From Microbacterium oxydans (GTDB lineage: Bacteria; Actinomycetota; Actinomycetes; Actinomycetales; Microbacteriaceae), in the NCBI RefSeq assembly GCF_000956405.1, contig NZ_JYIV01000017.1:44068-108067 (forward strand): a stretch of 64,000 nt of DNA, given 5' to 3'. The notes under the pieces were generated by a model. It was not told where the DNA came from and ran no database searches. It saw only the letters and a list, made by a program, of their open reading frames with translations. The position numbers were made by a program, and so were the translations under genes. This document shows, piece by piece, positions 10,588-20,324 of this stretch. How positions within the stretch are numbered: position 1 is the first letter of the stretch; every line of letters starts with the position of its first letter.

Positions 10588-11687
10588 GCGATCACGAGCG
10601 ACAGCGCGCGCGCTACATCGCGGGCACCGAGGGGGCTCCGCCCGTTCCCCCGCCCGGAGGCTATCGCGGCGCTCGTCGAGAGGCGTGGGGCTCCGCGCCC
10701 AGCCCGACCGCCCTGGTGTCGGTGCCGATCGACGAGCCGAAGGAGCCCGCGAACGCCCTCGGCTGGATCGCCCTCACCACATCCATCCTCTTCGCCCTGA
10801 TCCTGTTCGGCACCTTCGTCGCCGGCGGCACCGACCTCCTCTACGGCGTCACGATGCTCACACTGCAACTCGTGGTCGTCGGCGTGACCGTCGCGGCTCT
10901 CTTCTCCACGCGCGGACGGAGGCTCGGGGCAATCGCCCTGGTCATCTCGATCCTGTTCAACGTCGCGACCGTGGGCGGCATGAGCGCCCTGCAGACCTCG
11001 GCCTCGGGCAACTACGAGGGCACGAAGACGGCGGCCCAGAAGCACGCGGAAGCCTATCCAGGGATCAAGGGCACCGATCCGCAGCAGGCGCTGTCTCAGC
11101 AGTCGCTCGACGAGGTGCGGGCAGAGACGGAGACCCTGTTCGCCGACATCCGCGCACGACTCACCGACGAGTTCGGCTTCACCTGGACGCGGGTGGGTGA
11201 CGAAGACCTGCGCCCGGAGCGCAACGGCTACGGCGGGGAGTCGATGCTGGTCGAGTTCACCTCCACCGCCTGGGCGACCAACGAGCCCGTCCAGGGCTAC
11301 GACCGAAAGCGCGCCGTGATGGCCGTGATCAGCGAGGTCGTCGTCGACCACGGCCTGTGGGACCTGTACTCGTTCAACGACCCCGCGGTGTCGGGCATCG
11401 ACCCCGCGATGATCGCGAAGCTGTACGGCAGTGACGACCCGCGCACGCAGACGACGTGGGAGTACTACACCGAGAACTTCCCCGACCCGCTCCGCTTCTA
11501 CGCCACGATCAACGACCTCTCGAACGATACGGACGGCGGCTTCCTCGCCGGGCGCGAGGCGCAGAACGCGCGCACCGGCGAACCTCTGGAAGGTCTGCAG
11601 CTGACGGCGATCGCCAGCGGAGTGCTCAGCGAGGCCGATCGCGCCGAGTTCCAGGAGAGGCTGAAGGACTACCCCGGCTTCGAGTGA
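10584..11687 (+). CDS. Hypothetical membrane protein, DUF4190-like N-terminal helices
   Basis: 367 residues from GTG 10584 (GTGA overlap with the previous stop). A Pro-rich cytosolic N terminus is followed by three helices (about 52-72, 80-103, 111-131), then a large extracytoplasmic domain (135-367) with an aromatic-rich centre (TTWEYYTENFPDPLRFYA). I do not recognise the C-terminal domain. Translational coupling to the TPR-like gene implies a shared function, probably at the cell envelope. Confidence 0.7.
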   Translation: MSDHERQRARYIAGTEGAPPVPPPGGYRGARREAWGSAPSPTALVSVPIDEPKEPANALGWIALTTSILFALILFGTFVAGGTDLLYGVTMLTLQLVVVGVTVAALFSTRGRRLGAIALVISILFNVATVGGMSALQTSASGNYEGTKTAAQKHAEAYPGIKGTDPQQALSQQSLDEVRAETETLFADIRARLTDEFGFTWTRVGDEDLRPERNGYGGESMLVEFTSTAWATNEPVQGYDRKRAVMAVISEVVVDHGLWDLYSFNDPAVSGIDPAMIAKLYGSDDPRTQTTWEYYTENFPDPLRFYATINDLSNDTDGGFLAGREAQNARTGEPLEGLQLTAIASGVLSEADRAEFQERLKDYPGFE

Positions 11688-11702
11688 CCCCTCGGACGCC
11701 GT

Positions 11703-12710
11703 TCAGGATCCGAGCGTCGCGAGCATCCGCGCCACCACGTACCTGGCGTGGCCGCGGGGCGTGCGCGGGTCATAACCGAGCGCGTCCACGAGCGCGCTCA
11801 GGCGTTCCTGCACGCTGGAGTGGTGCCGCCCGAGCCGCGCGGCTGCGGCGCGCACGCTCCGTTCCTCGCTGACGGCGTCGAGAAGCTCCCGACTGCGCTC
11901 ATCGAGTGCGACGAGTGCCGCCGCATCAGGGTGGAGGTGCCCCTGTCCCGCAGCCTCGGCGACGAGCAGCAGACCACCGAGGTCGGCGGCATCGACCACC
12001 GGCTCCTCCGGACTCGTCAGTCGCACGGCCACGAGCGCCGACGTCCACGACGCGGGAAGACCCTCCGCCGGGCCGACGATGCCGAGTCCCAAACGCAGGT
12101 CTGCACGGTGCGGCCAGGCATCGACGGGTTGCATCTCGGCGTCGAGGATGGTCGCTCGCGTCAGGCCGTGCCGGGTGGCGACGACAGCCGAGGGATGCAC
12201 CGGCAGCGGAGCGGGGTCGGGGGGAGAGGCGACGAGCCGCAGGGAGTCCGCAGCGATGCGGAGTCGAGGCAGTGCCGCGGCTCTCTCCTCCGCACCGGCA
12301 TAGGAGCTGATGGCGAGTTCGACCGCGCTCTCCGGGCCGACCGATCGGCGCGCCCTGATGATCCCGAGGGCGAGACTGAGCCGTTCCAGGATCATCGCGT
12401 CGTTCGTGTGCGCATCGCCTTCGCGCTCGATCCAGGCGACCGCACCCGGTCCGCTCTCGCGTACGGGCCAGGAGTGAGACGGCTCGACGGGATCGATGCG
12501 CACCCCGTCGGCCCGCACGCGCATGATCTGTCTGCCGTCACGCTGTCCGACGGTTGCGCCGCTCAGCACCGCCGCACCTCGCAGCATGCTCTCGACGCCC
12601 ACGGAACGGGCGACAAGGGCGTCGAAGTAGGTCACGACCTTGAGCGTCTCGCTCGCGTCCGGGTCGAGGGCGGTGAGACGCCCCAGCAGATCTTGCATGT
12701 CGGGCTCCAT
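11703..12710 (-). CDS. PucR-type helix-turn-helix regulator
   Basis: 335 residues. The C-terminal 60 residues (LLDAVSEERSVRAAAARLGR followed by HHSSVQERLSALVDALGYDP) form the HTH characteristic of PucR/CdaR-like regulators; the N-terminal 270 residues would be a sensor region. Transcribed after the esterase gene on the same strand, 55 bases downstream of its stop, so it may regulate or be co-expressed with that esterase. Converges with the membrane protein ending at 11687. Confidence 0.75.
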   Translation of the reverse strand: MEPDMQDLLGRLTALDPDASETLKVVTYFDALVARSVGVESMLRGAAVLSGATVGQRDGRQIMRVRADGVRIDPVEPSHSWPVRESGPGAVAWIEREGDAHTNDAMILERLSLALGIIRARRSVGPESAVELAISSYAGAEERAAALPRLRIAADSLRLVASPPDPAPLPVHPSAVVATRHGLTRATILDAEMQPVDAWPHRADLRLGLGIVGPAEGLPASWTSALVAVRLTSPEEPVVDAADLGGLLLVAEAAGQGHLHPDAAALVALDERSRELLDAVSEERSVRAAAARLGRHHSSVQERLSALVDALGYDPRTPRGHARYVVARMLATLGS

Positions 12711-12722
12711 CGCACGGGGATT

Positions 12723-12738
12723 CCACCCTATGGGGTGG
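12723..12738. promoter_or_regulatory. Palindrome CCACCC-TATG-GGGTGG before the PucR-like gene
   Basis: Six-base perfect arms with a 4-base centre, 13 bases upstream of the ATG at 12710. On the minus strand the centre overlaps a TAGGGT that could be a -10 box, so it may be an operator for autoregulation. It could instead be a short terminator for the upstream esterase. Confidence 0.35.
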
Positions 12739-12765
12739 GAGTTCCCTCTTCCGGTCGACGCGGGC

Positions 12766-13737
12766 TCAGGAGAGCAGCCGGTTCACCCAGTCGTCGCGGG
12801 CGGCGAGCATGGCCTGCGCGACGGCCGTGTGCGGAGCGAACATGTCGAAGCCGTGGAACCCCCCTGCCCAGACGTGCAGTTCCGCCTGCACCCCGGCCTC
12901 CCAGAGCTTCGTGGCGTAGGCGACGTCCTCGTCGCGGAACACCTCCGCGCTGCCGCAGTCGATGAAGGCGGGCGGCAACCCGCTCAGGTCGGTCGCGCGC
13001 GCCGGGGCGGCGTACACGGAGACGTCGTCCGTCCCGACGCGGTCGCCCAGGAGCGCGGTCCACCCCGTCACGTTCGAGCCGCGGTCCCAGACGCCGATCC
13101 CGTCGATCTGGTGCGTCGACACGGACTCGTCTCGGTCGTCGAGCATCGGGTAGATGAGCAGCTGCCCGACCAGTTCAGGGCCACGTCGATCACGGGCGAG
13201 AAGCGCCGTGCCTGCTGCCAGCCCACCCCCGGCACTGCCTCCGCCGATCAACAGCCGGGAGAGGTCGATGCCGAGCTCCTCGGCGTGCTCCGCGGTCCAC
13301 AGCAGGGCCGCGTAGCAGTCCTCCACCGGGTACGGATCCGGGAACTCGGGGGCGAGCCGATACTCGACGGTGACGATCACTCCGTTGAAGCGCTCCGCCC
13401 AGTCGAGGAAGCCGGCCACGCCGAGCCAGCGATTGCCGATGATCATGCCGCCGCCGTGCGTGTGGAAGAAGCCGGGGCCGGTCCCGGTCCTGCCCTCCTT
13501 CTCGATCACGGAGACGACGATCTCGTCGCCACCATGACCCGCGATCGAGACGTCCCGTCGGGTGAAGCCGCGGTCGGCGAGCACCGCGAAGATCTCGTCC
13601 TCCCCGCTCACCGGCGACCGGCGCAGCAGCGGGATCATCTCCGCCGTCAGGGTCGGCGGCAACTGGTCGGCTACGAGGGCGAGAGCGGCCTCGAGCTCCG
13701 GGTCGAACGGCGGTCGCGCCAGGGTGGTGTCAGTCAT
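12766..13737 (-). CDS. Alpha/beta hydrolase, hormone-sensitive-lipase family esterase
   Basis: 323 residues; ATG at 13737 is chosen because AGGAG stands 6 bases before it, although the frame opens earlier. The oxyanion-hole motif HTHGGG is near residue 90, the nucleophile elbow GGGSAGGG near 160, the acid in DCGSAEVFRDEDVAYA and the base in GGFHGFD near 295. This is the complete HSL-type (group IV) carboxylesterase set. It would hydrolyse short acyl esters in the cytosol. It is followed on the same strand by the PucR-like regulator. Confidence 0.9.
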   Translation of the reverse strand: MTDTTLARPPFDPELEAALALVADQLPPTLTAEMIPLLRRSPVSGEDEIFAVLADRGFTRRDVSIAGHGGDEIVVSVIEKEGRTGTGPGFFHTHGGGMIIGNRWLGVAGFLDWAERFNGVIVTVEYRLAPEFPDPYPVEDCYAALLWTAEHAEELGIDLSRLLIGGGSAGGGLAAGTALLARDRRGPELVGQLLIYPMLDDRDESVSTHQIDGIGVWDRGSNVTGWTALLGDRVGTDDVSVYAAPARATDLSGLPPAFIDCGSAEVFRDEDVAYATKLWEAGVQAELHVWAGGFHGFDMFAPHTAVAQAMLAARDDWVNRLLS

Positions 13738-13808
13738 CAGAACTCCTTTGTCCTCGGCCGCCATCGCAGCGGCTTCCCGTCAGCCTCGTGCACACCGCAC
13801 CCGAGGGT

Positions 13809-13860
13809 AACCCGCCAGCCGGGGCCGATCCTGCGCCGTGTGTCCGCCGAGTGGCGGGTT
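13809..13860. repeat. Inverted repeat AACCCGCCA-N34-TGGCGGGTT
   Basis: Nine-base perfect arms at 13809-13817 and 13852-13860 in the divergent region between the esterase and the PPOX gene. Could form a stem in a 5' leader or be a DNA site; no function can be assigned. Confidence 0.35.
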
Positions 13861-13890
13861 CTCCCGCGCCGAGGGTGAGGACTCCCTTGA

Positions 13891-13915
13891 AGGGCGTCGA
13901 CGCCCTGGCTACCCT
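13891..13915 (+). promoter_or_regulatory. 16-bp operator palindrome and -10 of the PPOX-family gene
   Basis: AGGGCGTCGACGCCCT at 13891-13906 is a perfect 16-base palindrome immediately upstream of the -10-like TACCCT at 13910-13915. A bound regulator would cover the -35/spacer. The transcript would then carry GGAAGGAG ahead of ATG 13941. Confidence 0.5.
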
Positions 13916-13940
13916 GGCGCCACAGGGAAGGAGTGCACGC

Positions 13941-14351
13941 ATGATTCGAGTACTCGACGAACAGCAGGCATACGAGCTGCTGACCACGACCACGATCGGG
14001 AGGATCGGTTTCGTCCACGAGGGGCGGGTGCAGATCTACCCGGTGAACTTCGCACTGTCCGGACGCGATCTGCTGTTGCGCACGTCGCCCGAGGGCGTCC
14101 TCGCCGACCTCACACGGGAACCGGCGGTGCAGGCCTCCTTCGAGGTGGACTACCACGACCCGCTCGGCAGCACGGCGTGGAGCGTGCTGGTGCACGGCGC
14201 GTTGTCTCGGGTGGCGGACGACGAGGCCGCCGGCATCGCCGCGCGCGTCAATCCGTGGGCGGGAGAGGGGCGCGATCTCCCGCTCGCCCTCCGAGTCGAG
14301 AGCATCGCCGGACGCAGCGTGCGCCGTGACTCCGCGCGGGGGAAGATCTGA
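13941..14351 (+). CDS. Pyridoxamine 5'-phosphate oxidase-family (flavin-binding split barrel) protein
   Basis: 136 residues from ATG 13941, with GGAAGGAG at 13925-13932. The sequence TTTTIGRIGFVHEGRVQIYP followed by VNFALSGRDLLLRTSPEG is the N-terminal half of the FMN/F420-binding split barrel typical of small actinobacterial PPOX proteins. Such proteins bind FMN, F420 or heme and carry out reductions of varied substrates; the exact one is unknown. Monocistronic, behind the palindrome at 13891. Confidence 0.85.
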   Translation: MIRVLDEQQAYELLTTTTIGRIGFVHEGRVQIYPVNFALSGRDLLLRTSPEGVLADLTREPAVQASFEVDYHDPLGSTAWSVLVHGALSRVADDEAAGIAARVNPWAGEGRDLPLALRVESIAGRSVRRDSARGKI

Positions 14352-14399
14352 ACCGACCGCTGTGGGGCCCTCTGCTGAGGCCCTCCTGCTGAGGCGTGA

Positions 14400-15107
14400 T
14401 CAGGAAGCGAGCGCCAGTCCCGCGGCGAGCGCGAAGCCCAGCACGGTCGCGAGCCCCGTGGACTCCTTGGCCTTGGACTGCGCCTCGGGAACCATCGAGT
14501 CGACCAGCATCACCAGCAGCGCACCGGCTGCGAACCCACTCGCCGCCGAGCGGAAGTCATCGCCCGTGATGCTCGCGAGCCCGAAGCCCGCGACCGTCGC
14601 GAGAGCGCAGATCACGGCCACGCCCGCCCACAACAGCAGCACGCGCGACTTCGCCATGCCGCCTTCGAGCAGGTCGGCAGCCGAACCGATCGACTCGGGC
14701 AGGTTCGAGACCAGGATGGCGACCACGAGCGCGATGCTGACGGGCTCGCCGGAAGCGAGTCCGATGCCGAGCACCAGCTGCTCTGGGATGCCGTCGAGCA
14801 GGGCGCCCACCGCGAGTTGCCCTCCGCCTGCTTGCTCCTTGGTCCTCGCCGCTCTGGCATCGAGGATGCGGTCGGCGATGTAGTAGCTGATCGCTCCCGC
14901 CGCGACGCCCACCACGAGCGGGATGGGTCCGGCGAGGTCGAGCCCTTCCTCCCACAGCTCGAATGCGATCGATGCCATGAGCGCGCCGGCACCGAAGCCC
15001 AGCACGATGCCGAGCCACTTCGGGGGCCACTTCCGCAGCAGAGCGAGCACTGCACCGACGAACAGCGGCGCCGCAGCCACCGCACCCCACAGGATCGCTC
15101 CGCCCAT
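14400..15107 (-). CDS. ZIP-family metal transporter homologue
   Basis: 235 residues with about seven to eight hydrophobic segments, ending LGFALAAGLALAS. The family signature normally reads HNIPEG in helix 4; here it is DGIPEQ (GALLDGIPEQLVLGIGLASG), and the helix-5 motif is SNLPES. Both prolines and the second-helix acidic residues are kept, but the usual metal-coordinating His is Asp. ZIP proteins import Zn2+, Fe2+ or Mn2+ across the membrane. The substitution may alter metal choice. Single gene on the minus strand. Confidence 0.8.
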   Translation of the reverse strand: MGGAILWGAVAAAPLFVGAVLALLRKWPPKWLGIVLGFGAGALMASIAFELWEEGLDLAGPIPLVVGVAAGAISYYIADRILDARAARTKEQAGGGQLAVGALLDGIPEQLVLGIGLASGEPVSIALVVAILVSNLPESIGSAADLLEGGMAKSRVLLLWAGVAVICALATVAGFGLASITGDDFRSAASGFAAGALLVMLVDSMVPEAQSKAKESTGLATVLGFALAAGLALAS

Positions 15108-15159
15108 GTCCGACCTCCGTGCGCCTACTCTCCCACTTCATCGCCTCAGCGGACCCGGT

Positions 15160-15252
15160 GCCGTGCGAAAACAGAGACGTGTCGCGCGTGCCGCGGCGTG
15201 CCGCACCATGACACACCGTGTCGCGGGCGATGCTCCTCCGTTTTCGCACGGC
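15160..15252. repeat. 13-bp perfect inverted repeat with 67-bp interior
   Basis: GCCGTGCGAAAAC at 15160-15172 and its reverse complement GTTTTCGCACGGC at 15240-15252 bracket 67 bases. The interior contains partial repeats of GTGTCGCG. It lies between a minus-strand ZIP gene and another minus-strand gene, outside any coding region. It may be a long hairpin, a protein-binding pair of sites, or the relic of a small mobile element. Confidence 0.5.
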
Positions 15253-15304
15253 GCCCGCGGAGGACTTCTCTCCCCTGCGCGACAGCGCACCACGAGGATG
15301 TCTC

Positions 15305-15790
15305 TCAGCCGGAGTAGACGTCCGGGGTGACGAATGTCGCTGTGTAGTCCTGGGTGCAGGGGGTCAGGACATACACCTTGCCCCACCCCCAGCCCATGAG
15401 CAACGGATCGTCCTGACGGAGCCGGGTCTGCCGTTCGCCCACCTCGATCACGACCCATCCCGCGTCATCCGTTCTCCAGGTCGCGCTCCCCGCCACAGGG
15501 CTCACGTCGCCGTCGAGACACGCGCGCCCATCGTCGAGCTTCCGCTCCTCGGAGCCGAGCATGAGCGCTGACACCTCGGCTGTCCCGTCCTCCTCGAGAG
15601 TGAATCCGGCGTTGTGCGAAGGGGCATCGAAACCGTGATACGACGCGGGGAACACGAGGTTCGCATCCATATCCTGTCGCGCGAGCGTCGACCCGCGAAA
15701 CGTCTGAAGCACCACGAAGAAGACCACTGCGAGGAGTATGCCGCCCCCTACCGCGAGCAACCACCAGGGGCGCGTCAGTGCTTTCCGCAT
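15305..15790 (-). CDS. Hypothetical membrane-anchored protein
   Basis: 161 residues: a short basic N terminus, one helix at about 8-30 (WWLLAVGGGILLAVVFFVVL), then an extracytoplasmic beta-rich domain with two cysteines (RACLDG and TPCTQD) that could form a disulfide. I do not recognise the family. No neighbouring gene is close enough to suggest an operon. Confidence 0.6.
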   Translation of the reverse strand: MRKALTRPWWLLAVGGGILLAVVFFVVLQTFRGSTLARQDMDANLVFPASYHGFDAPSHNAGFTLEEDGTAEVSALMLGSEERKLDDGRACLDGDVSPVAGSATWRTDDAGWVVIEVGERQTRLRQDDPLLMGWGWGKVYVLTPCTQDYTATFVTPDVYSG

Positions 15791-15845
15791 GGCAGCACGC
15801 TAGCGGAGTCCTGGGGCCTGGCGTCGGAATCGACAAGGCACGGCA

Positions 15846-15870
15846 ACCATTGCGATGGTATCCTGATGGC
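15846..15870 (+). promoter_or_regulatory. Operator and leaderless promoter of the toxin-antitoxin pair
   Basis: ACCAT-TGCG-ATGGT (15846-15859) is a palindrome whose last base enters the -10-like TATCCT at 15859-15864. Six bases separate that box from ATG 15871, so transcription probably starts at the start codon. An AbrB/MazE-fold antitoxin binding here would repress its own operon, as such systems do. Confidence 0.55.
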
Positions 15871-16101
15871 ATGAAGGCGACCATCGACAAGGCAGGAAGG
15901 ATCGTCATCCCCGCAGCGCTCCGCGAGCGGGTCGGACTGATCCCCGGTCCGGTCGACCTCGTCCTCGACGGCAACGGCATCCGGATCGAGATCGAAGCCC
16001 CCGACAATCTCGTCGAGAAGGACGGACGACTCGTCATCACGGGCGGACCGACGCTCACCGTCGACGACATCCGGGAGCTCCGACTTGCCGACCAGCGCTG
16101 A
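15871..16101 (+). CDS. AbrB/SpoVT-fold antitoxin (VapB-like)
   Basis: 76 residues: MKATIDKAGRIVIPAALRER is the swapped-hairpin AbrB DNA-binding signature, followed by a C-terminal tail (VDDIRELRLADQR) likely to wrap the toxin. Antitoxins of this kind neutralise a PIN RNase and repress their own promoter through the palindrome at 15846. The following toxin gene overlaps by 17 bases, the usual order for vapBC. Leaderless start. Confidence 0.9.
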   Translation: MKATIDKAGRIVIPAALRERVGLIPGPVDLVLDGNGIRIEIEAPDNLVEKDGRLVITGGPTLTVDDIRELRLADQR

Positions 16102-16501
16102 ACTCCTTTTCGACACCAGCGCCGCGATAGCGCTGGTCCACGACAGGAATCCAGCACACGAACGGGTACTCGAACTCGCACACGGCCGCGTGATCGGGCT
16201 CGCCGGGCACGCAGCATTCGAAACCTATTCGGTGCTCACACGCTTGCCCGGCGAGGCACGGGTCAGCCCCGGTCGTGCACACGAGATCATCGAGCGATCG
16301 TTCCCGGTGCTCGCATCCCTCTCCGCGGCCTCCGCGCAGGCTGCCATCACGACATTCGCCGACGCGGGCATCGCCGGGGGATCCGTCTACGACGGGCTCG
16401 TCGGCCTCGCTGCACACGACGCGGGGATCCCTCTCGTCACGTGCGACCGTCGGGCGATGGGCACGTACGCGGCACTCGGCGTCATGGTGAACCTCATCTG
16501 A
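16085..16501 (+). CDS. PIN-domain toxin RNase (VapC-like)
   Basis: 138 residues from TTG 16085; a GGGAG sits about 7 bases upstream, inside the antitoxin gene. PIN-domain acidic residues are in place: LFDTSAAIAL (Asp10), AAFETYSVLTRLPGE (Glu), GGSVYDGLVGLAAHD (Asp) and LVTCDRRA (Asp near the end). These coordinate Mg2+ for RNA cleavage in VapC toxins. Together with the overlapping antitoxin this is a complete type II toxin-antitoxin module. Confidence 0.9.
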   Translation: MPTSAELLFDTSAAIALVHDRNPAHERVLELAHGRVIGLAGHAAFETYSVLTRLPGEARVSPGRAHEIIERSFPVLASLSAASAQAAITTFADAGIAGGSVYDGLVGLAAHDAGIPLVTCDRRAMGTYAALGVMVNLI

Positions 16502-17989
<1,488 letters not shown>

Positions 17990-18008
17990 CGCGACGACGG
18001 ATCCACCG

Positions 18009-18041
18009 ATGCGCCGGCGCCCTTCGGGGGTGCCGGCGCAT
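18009..18041 (+). terminator. argG terminator hairpin
   Basis: ATGCGCCGGC (18009-18018) pairs with GCCGGCGCAT (18032-18041); a G-U pair and three G-C pairs extend it to a five-base TTCGG loop. No T-run. It lies between argG and the convergent GntR gene, so it can serve both. Confidence 0.8.
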
Positions 18042-18066
18042 CGTGCGTTCAGGGCCGGTCGTGGAG

Positions 18067-18735
18067 TCAGCGACCTCGCGCCGCCGTGCGGTCGACGACC
18101 CCGGGCAGCACATCGTCGAAGAGGATCACCAGGGCAGCCCGGGTCTGCACCGCATCACGACGGACGATCGCCTCTCGGATCTCGCGCGTGGACCGCTCGC
18201 TCGCTGTCCAGTCGAAGGCTCCGCCCGACCGTTGCGTGAAGCGTCGGATCTGCGGCCCGAGCAGTTCGATCACGGACTCGCGCAGGGCATTGCCCTCGAG
18301 ACGGGCGAAGCCAATGGCGATGGCGCGCAGCGCGACTCCGTAGGCGAGGACATCGCGCGCTTGCCCCGCGGCGGACATATCGTCGGTGAGCTCCACGAGA
18401 TAGGCAACGTCATCCTCTCGGATCTGCGGCATCGCATGCCGCACCGAACCGATCCAGCTGTCACCGAAGAGGGCGATGGCGTCGCGGATCTGGTCGAAGT
18501 CGAGCGGCGCCACACGGGTGGCACCGTTGCGGTGCACCTCGACGAGCCCGTGTTCCATCAGCCGTGTCAGTGCATGCCTGACCGGCGCCGAAGAGGTCCC
18601 CAGGCTCTCCGCGAGCTCCCCGTCTCGAAGACGCTCCCCCGGTCTCAGCTCCCCATCGACGATCGCATCGCGCAACCGACGATAGACATCATCTCCCCCA
18701 GTTCGGCGTTCCCACGCGACATCGATGCCTGCCAA
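18067..18735 (-). CDS. GntR-family (FadR/FCD-like) transcription regulator
   Basis: 222 residues from a TTG at 18735 that has GGGAGG seven bases upstream; the frame is open much further but loses sense there. The winged HTH is at residues 10-75 (VYRRLRDAIVDGELRPGERL, then RDGELAESLGTSSAPVRHAL), followed by an all-helical ligand domain as in the FCD group. Members sense small carboxylates or other metabolites and usually act on nearby genes; the target is not evident here because argG and the TetR operon have their own signals. Confidence 0.85.
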   Translation of the reverse strand: MAGIDVAWERRTGGDDVYRRLRDAIVDGELRPGERLRDGELAESLGTSSAPVRHALTRLMEHGLVEVHRNGATRVAPLDFDQIRDAIALFGDSWIGSVRHAMPQIREDDVAYLVELTDDMSAAGQARDVLAYGVALRAIAIGFARLEGNALRESVIELLGPQIRRFTQRSGGAFDWTASERSTREIREAIVRRDAVQTRAALVILFDDVLPGVVDRTAARGR

Positions 18736-18930
18736 CGCACACCCTCCCTCGACCACAGCAGTTCCCCCCACCACTCGATACGGTCGACACTCGCGTACCG
18801 GACGCTCACGCATCCGAGACCGGCGCCATCCCCCGTACGCGCCAACGCGCAACGCGTAACATAACACGCGGCGTTTGGCCTCCGCTGGGCGCACGCACCT
18901 GAGTGCCTCCCCCGAATAAGTGGAACGATC

Positions 18931-18960
18931 TTGCACAACTATGTGCATGATCACTACCAT
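18931..18960 (+). promoter_or_regulatory. TetR-family operator overlapping a leaderless promoter
   Basis: TGCACA-ACTA-TGTGCA at 18932-18947 is a 16-base palindrome. It overlaps a -35-like TTGCAC (18931-18936), which is followed after 18 bases by the -10-like TACCAT (18955-18960) and after 6 more by GTG 18967. A repressor bound here would block RNA polymerase, fitting autorepression by the downstream TetR protein. Confidence 0.6.
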
Positions 18961-18966
18961 GAGGTC

Positions 18967-19617
18967 GTGACCACTCGTGCACCCCGTCGCGACGCCGTCG
19001 AGAACCGCGCCGGCATCCTCTCGGCCGCCCGCTCGACTCTGGCGGTGCATCCGCACGCCTCCATCGACGTCATCGCCCGCAGCGCCGGGCTCTCGCGTCG
19101 CACCCTCTACGGGCACTTCGAGGACCGAGATGCCCTCATCCGAGAACTCATCTCCAGCGGCACCCAGCGGTTCAACGCCATCGCCACCTCGATCGACGAC
19201 ACCGACGCCTGTCTCGCCCTCGCCCGTCTCGCCGCTCTGCTCTGGCACGAAGCCGCGCACGTGCAGGTGGCCGCGGCGCTCGCACTCGACGAGGCGCACG
19301 TCGAGCACACGGCGGCCGCGCTGGCCCCGTTGCGCCGCACGGTGTCGTCACTCGTGAGACGCGGACAGGACGACGGCAGCTTCCGCACCGATCTCGCCGC
19401 CCCCACGCTCTCGCGCCTCATCGAGGAGATGGCCCGCACCGTGATCTCGCGCACGGACGCGACCAGCACGGGCGCGGCCGATGTCGCGGTGCGGACCGTG
19501 CTGAGCATCGCCGGTCTCTCCTGGCGCGAAGCCGACGAGCTGCTCGCCTCGCATCCCGACATCGCCGCAGCCGCCGCTCCCACCGACTCCGCCATCGATC
19601 CGGAGGGCCGCGCATGA
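18967..19617 (+). CDS. TetR-family repressor of the YhgE/Pip operon
   Basis: 216 residues from GTG 18967, chosen for the promoter spacing; in-frame starts 12 and 8 codons earlier exist. The HTH is ILSAARSTLAVHPHASIDVI then ARSAGLSRRTLYGHFEDRDA (residues 16-55). The rest is the helical ligand and dimer domain. ATGA at 19614-19617 couples it to the next gene. Probably controls its own operon in response to an unknown envelope or drug signal. Confidence 0.9.
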   Translation: MTTRAPRRDAVENRAGILSAARSTLAVHPHASIDVIARSAGLSRRTLYGHFEDRDALIRELISSGTQRFNAIATSIDDTDACLALARLAALLWHEAAHVQVAAALALDEAHVEHTAAALAPLRRTVSSLVRRGQDDGSFRTDLAAPTLSRLIEEMARTVISRTDATSTGAADVAVRTVLSIAGLSWREADELLASHPDIAAAAAPTDSAIDPEGRA

Positions 19618-20324
19618 AGATCTCCCTACGTGATGTGAGCAAGGGCCGCAACGGCCAGGCGCTTCCCACCATGTCGCTCGAGTTCCACACCGGAGCAGTG
19701 CGTTTCGCGATCGCCGAGACCGAACAGCGGCCGACCGTGCTCGGCCTGATCGCAAGCGGCCGCATGCGTCCGGAATCCGGACGCGTGAGCATCGACGACG
19801 CTGTCGACCCCAAGTCTCTGCGTCGACGCGTGGCGCTGGTCGACGCCCCGGACGTCAGCGACCCCCACCCCGACGTCGCGCTCGTCGGCGTCGTCGAAGA
19901 GGAGCTCATGTTCGCGGGCCTCGGCGCCACCCCGCTGCACGCGCGGCGCTGGCTCGCACGTCTGGGTTACGCCGAGCTCGCCGCCGCACCCATCGGCACC
20001 GTCGATCCGGCCGCGCGCGTGCGCATCCTGTGCGAACTGGCCGTGCTCCACTCCGGCGTCGAGGGCATCGTGCTCGTGTCGCCCGACCGTCACGGCGGCA
20101 GCCCCGATGGATGGTGGCGCATCGCGACGGAGTTCGCCGACCGCGGTTACGCGATGCTCGTGATCGTCGGCGGCTCCGCGGCCGTGGCCCTGGAGCGGAT
20201 GCACGAGTTCGACGCGATCAACGCCTCCGGACCGGTCGAGCCGCTCGTGCTCGACGAACCGGTGGACGAGGCCGTCCCTGACATCGCGGACACCCCCTCA
20301 GACGAGAACGGAGGCACGCGATGA
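19614..20324 (+). CDS. Degenerate ABC-ATPase-like protein lacking nucleotide-binding motifs
   Basis: 236 residues. The opening MKISLRDVSKGRNGQALP and the segment RPESGRVSID resemble the start and the post-Walker region of ABC ATPases. However, the expected Walker A loop (GxxGxGKS) is replaced by FAIAETEQRPTVLGLI and no LSGGQ signature or Walker B acidic pair is recognisable (VLVSPDRHGG stands in the Walker B position). It is coupled to TetR upstream and to the YhgE/Pip permease downstream by ATGA overlaps. Probably a structural rather than ATP-hydrolysing partner of the permease. Confidence 0.65.
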   Translation: MKISLRDVSKGRNGQALPTMSLEFHTGAVRFAIAETEQRPTVLGLIASGRMRPESGRVSIDDAVDPKSLRRRVALVDAPDVSDPHPDVALVGVVEEELMFAGLGATPLHARRWLARLGYAELAAAPIGTVDPAARVRILCELAVLHSGVEGIVLVSPDRHGGSPDGWWRIATEFADRGYAMLVIVGGSAAVALERMHEFDAINASGPVEPLVLDEPVDEAVPDIADTPSDENGGTR

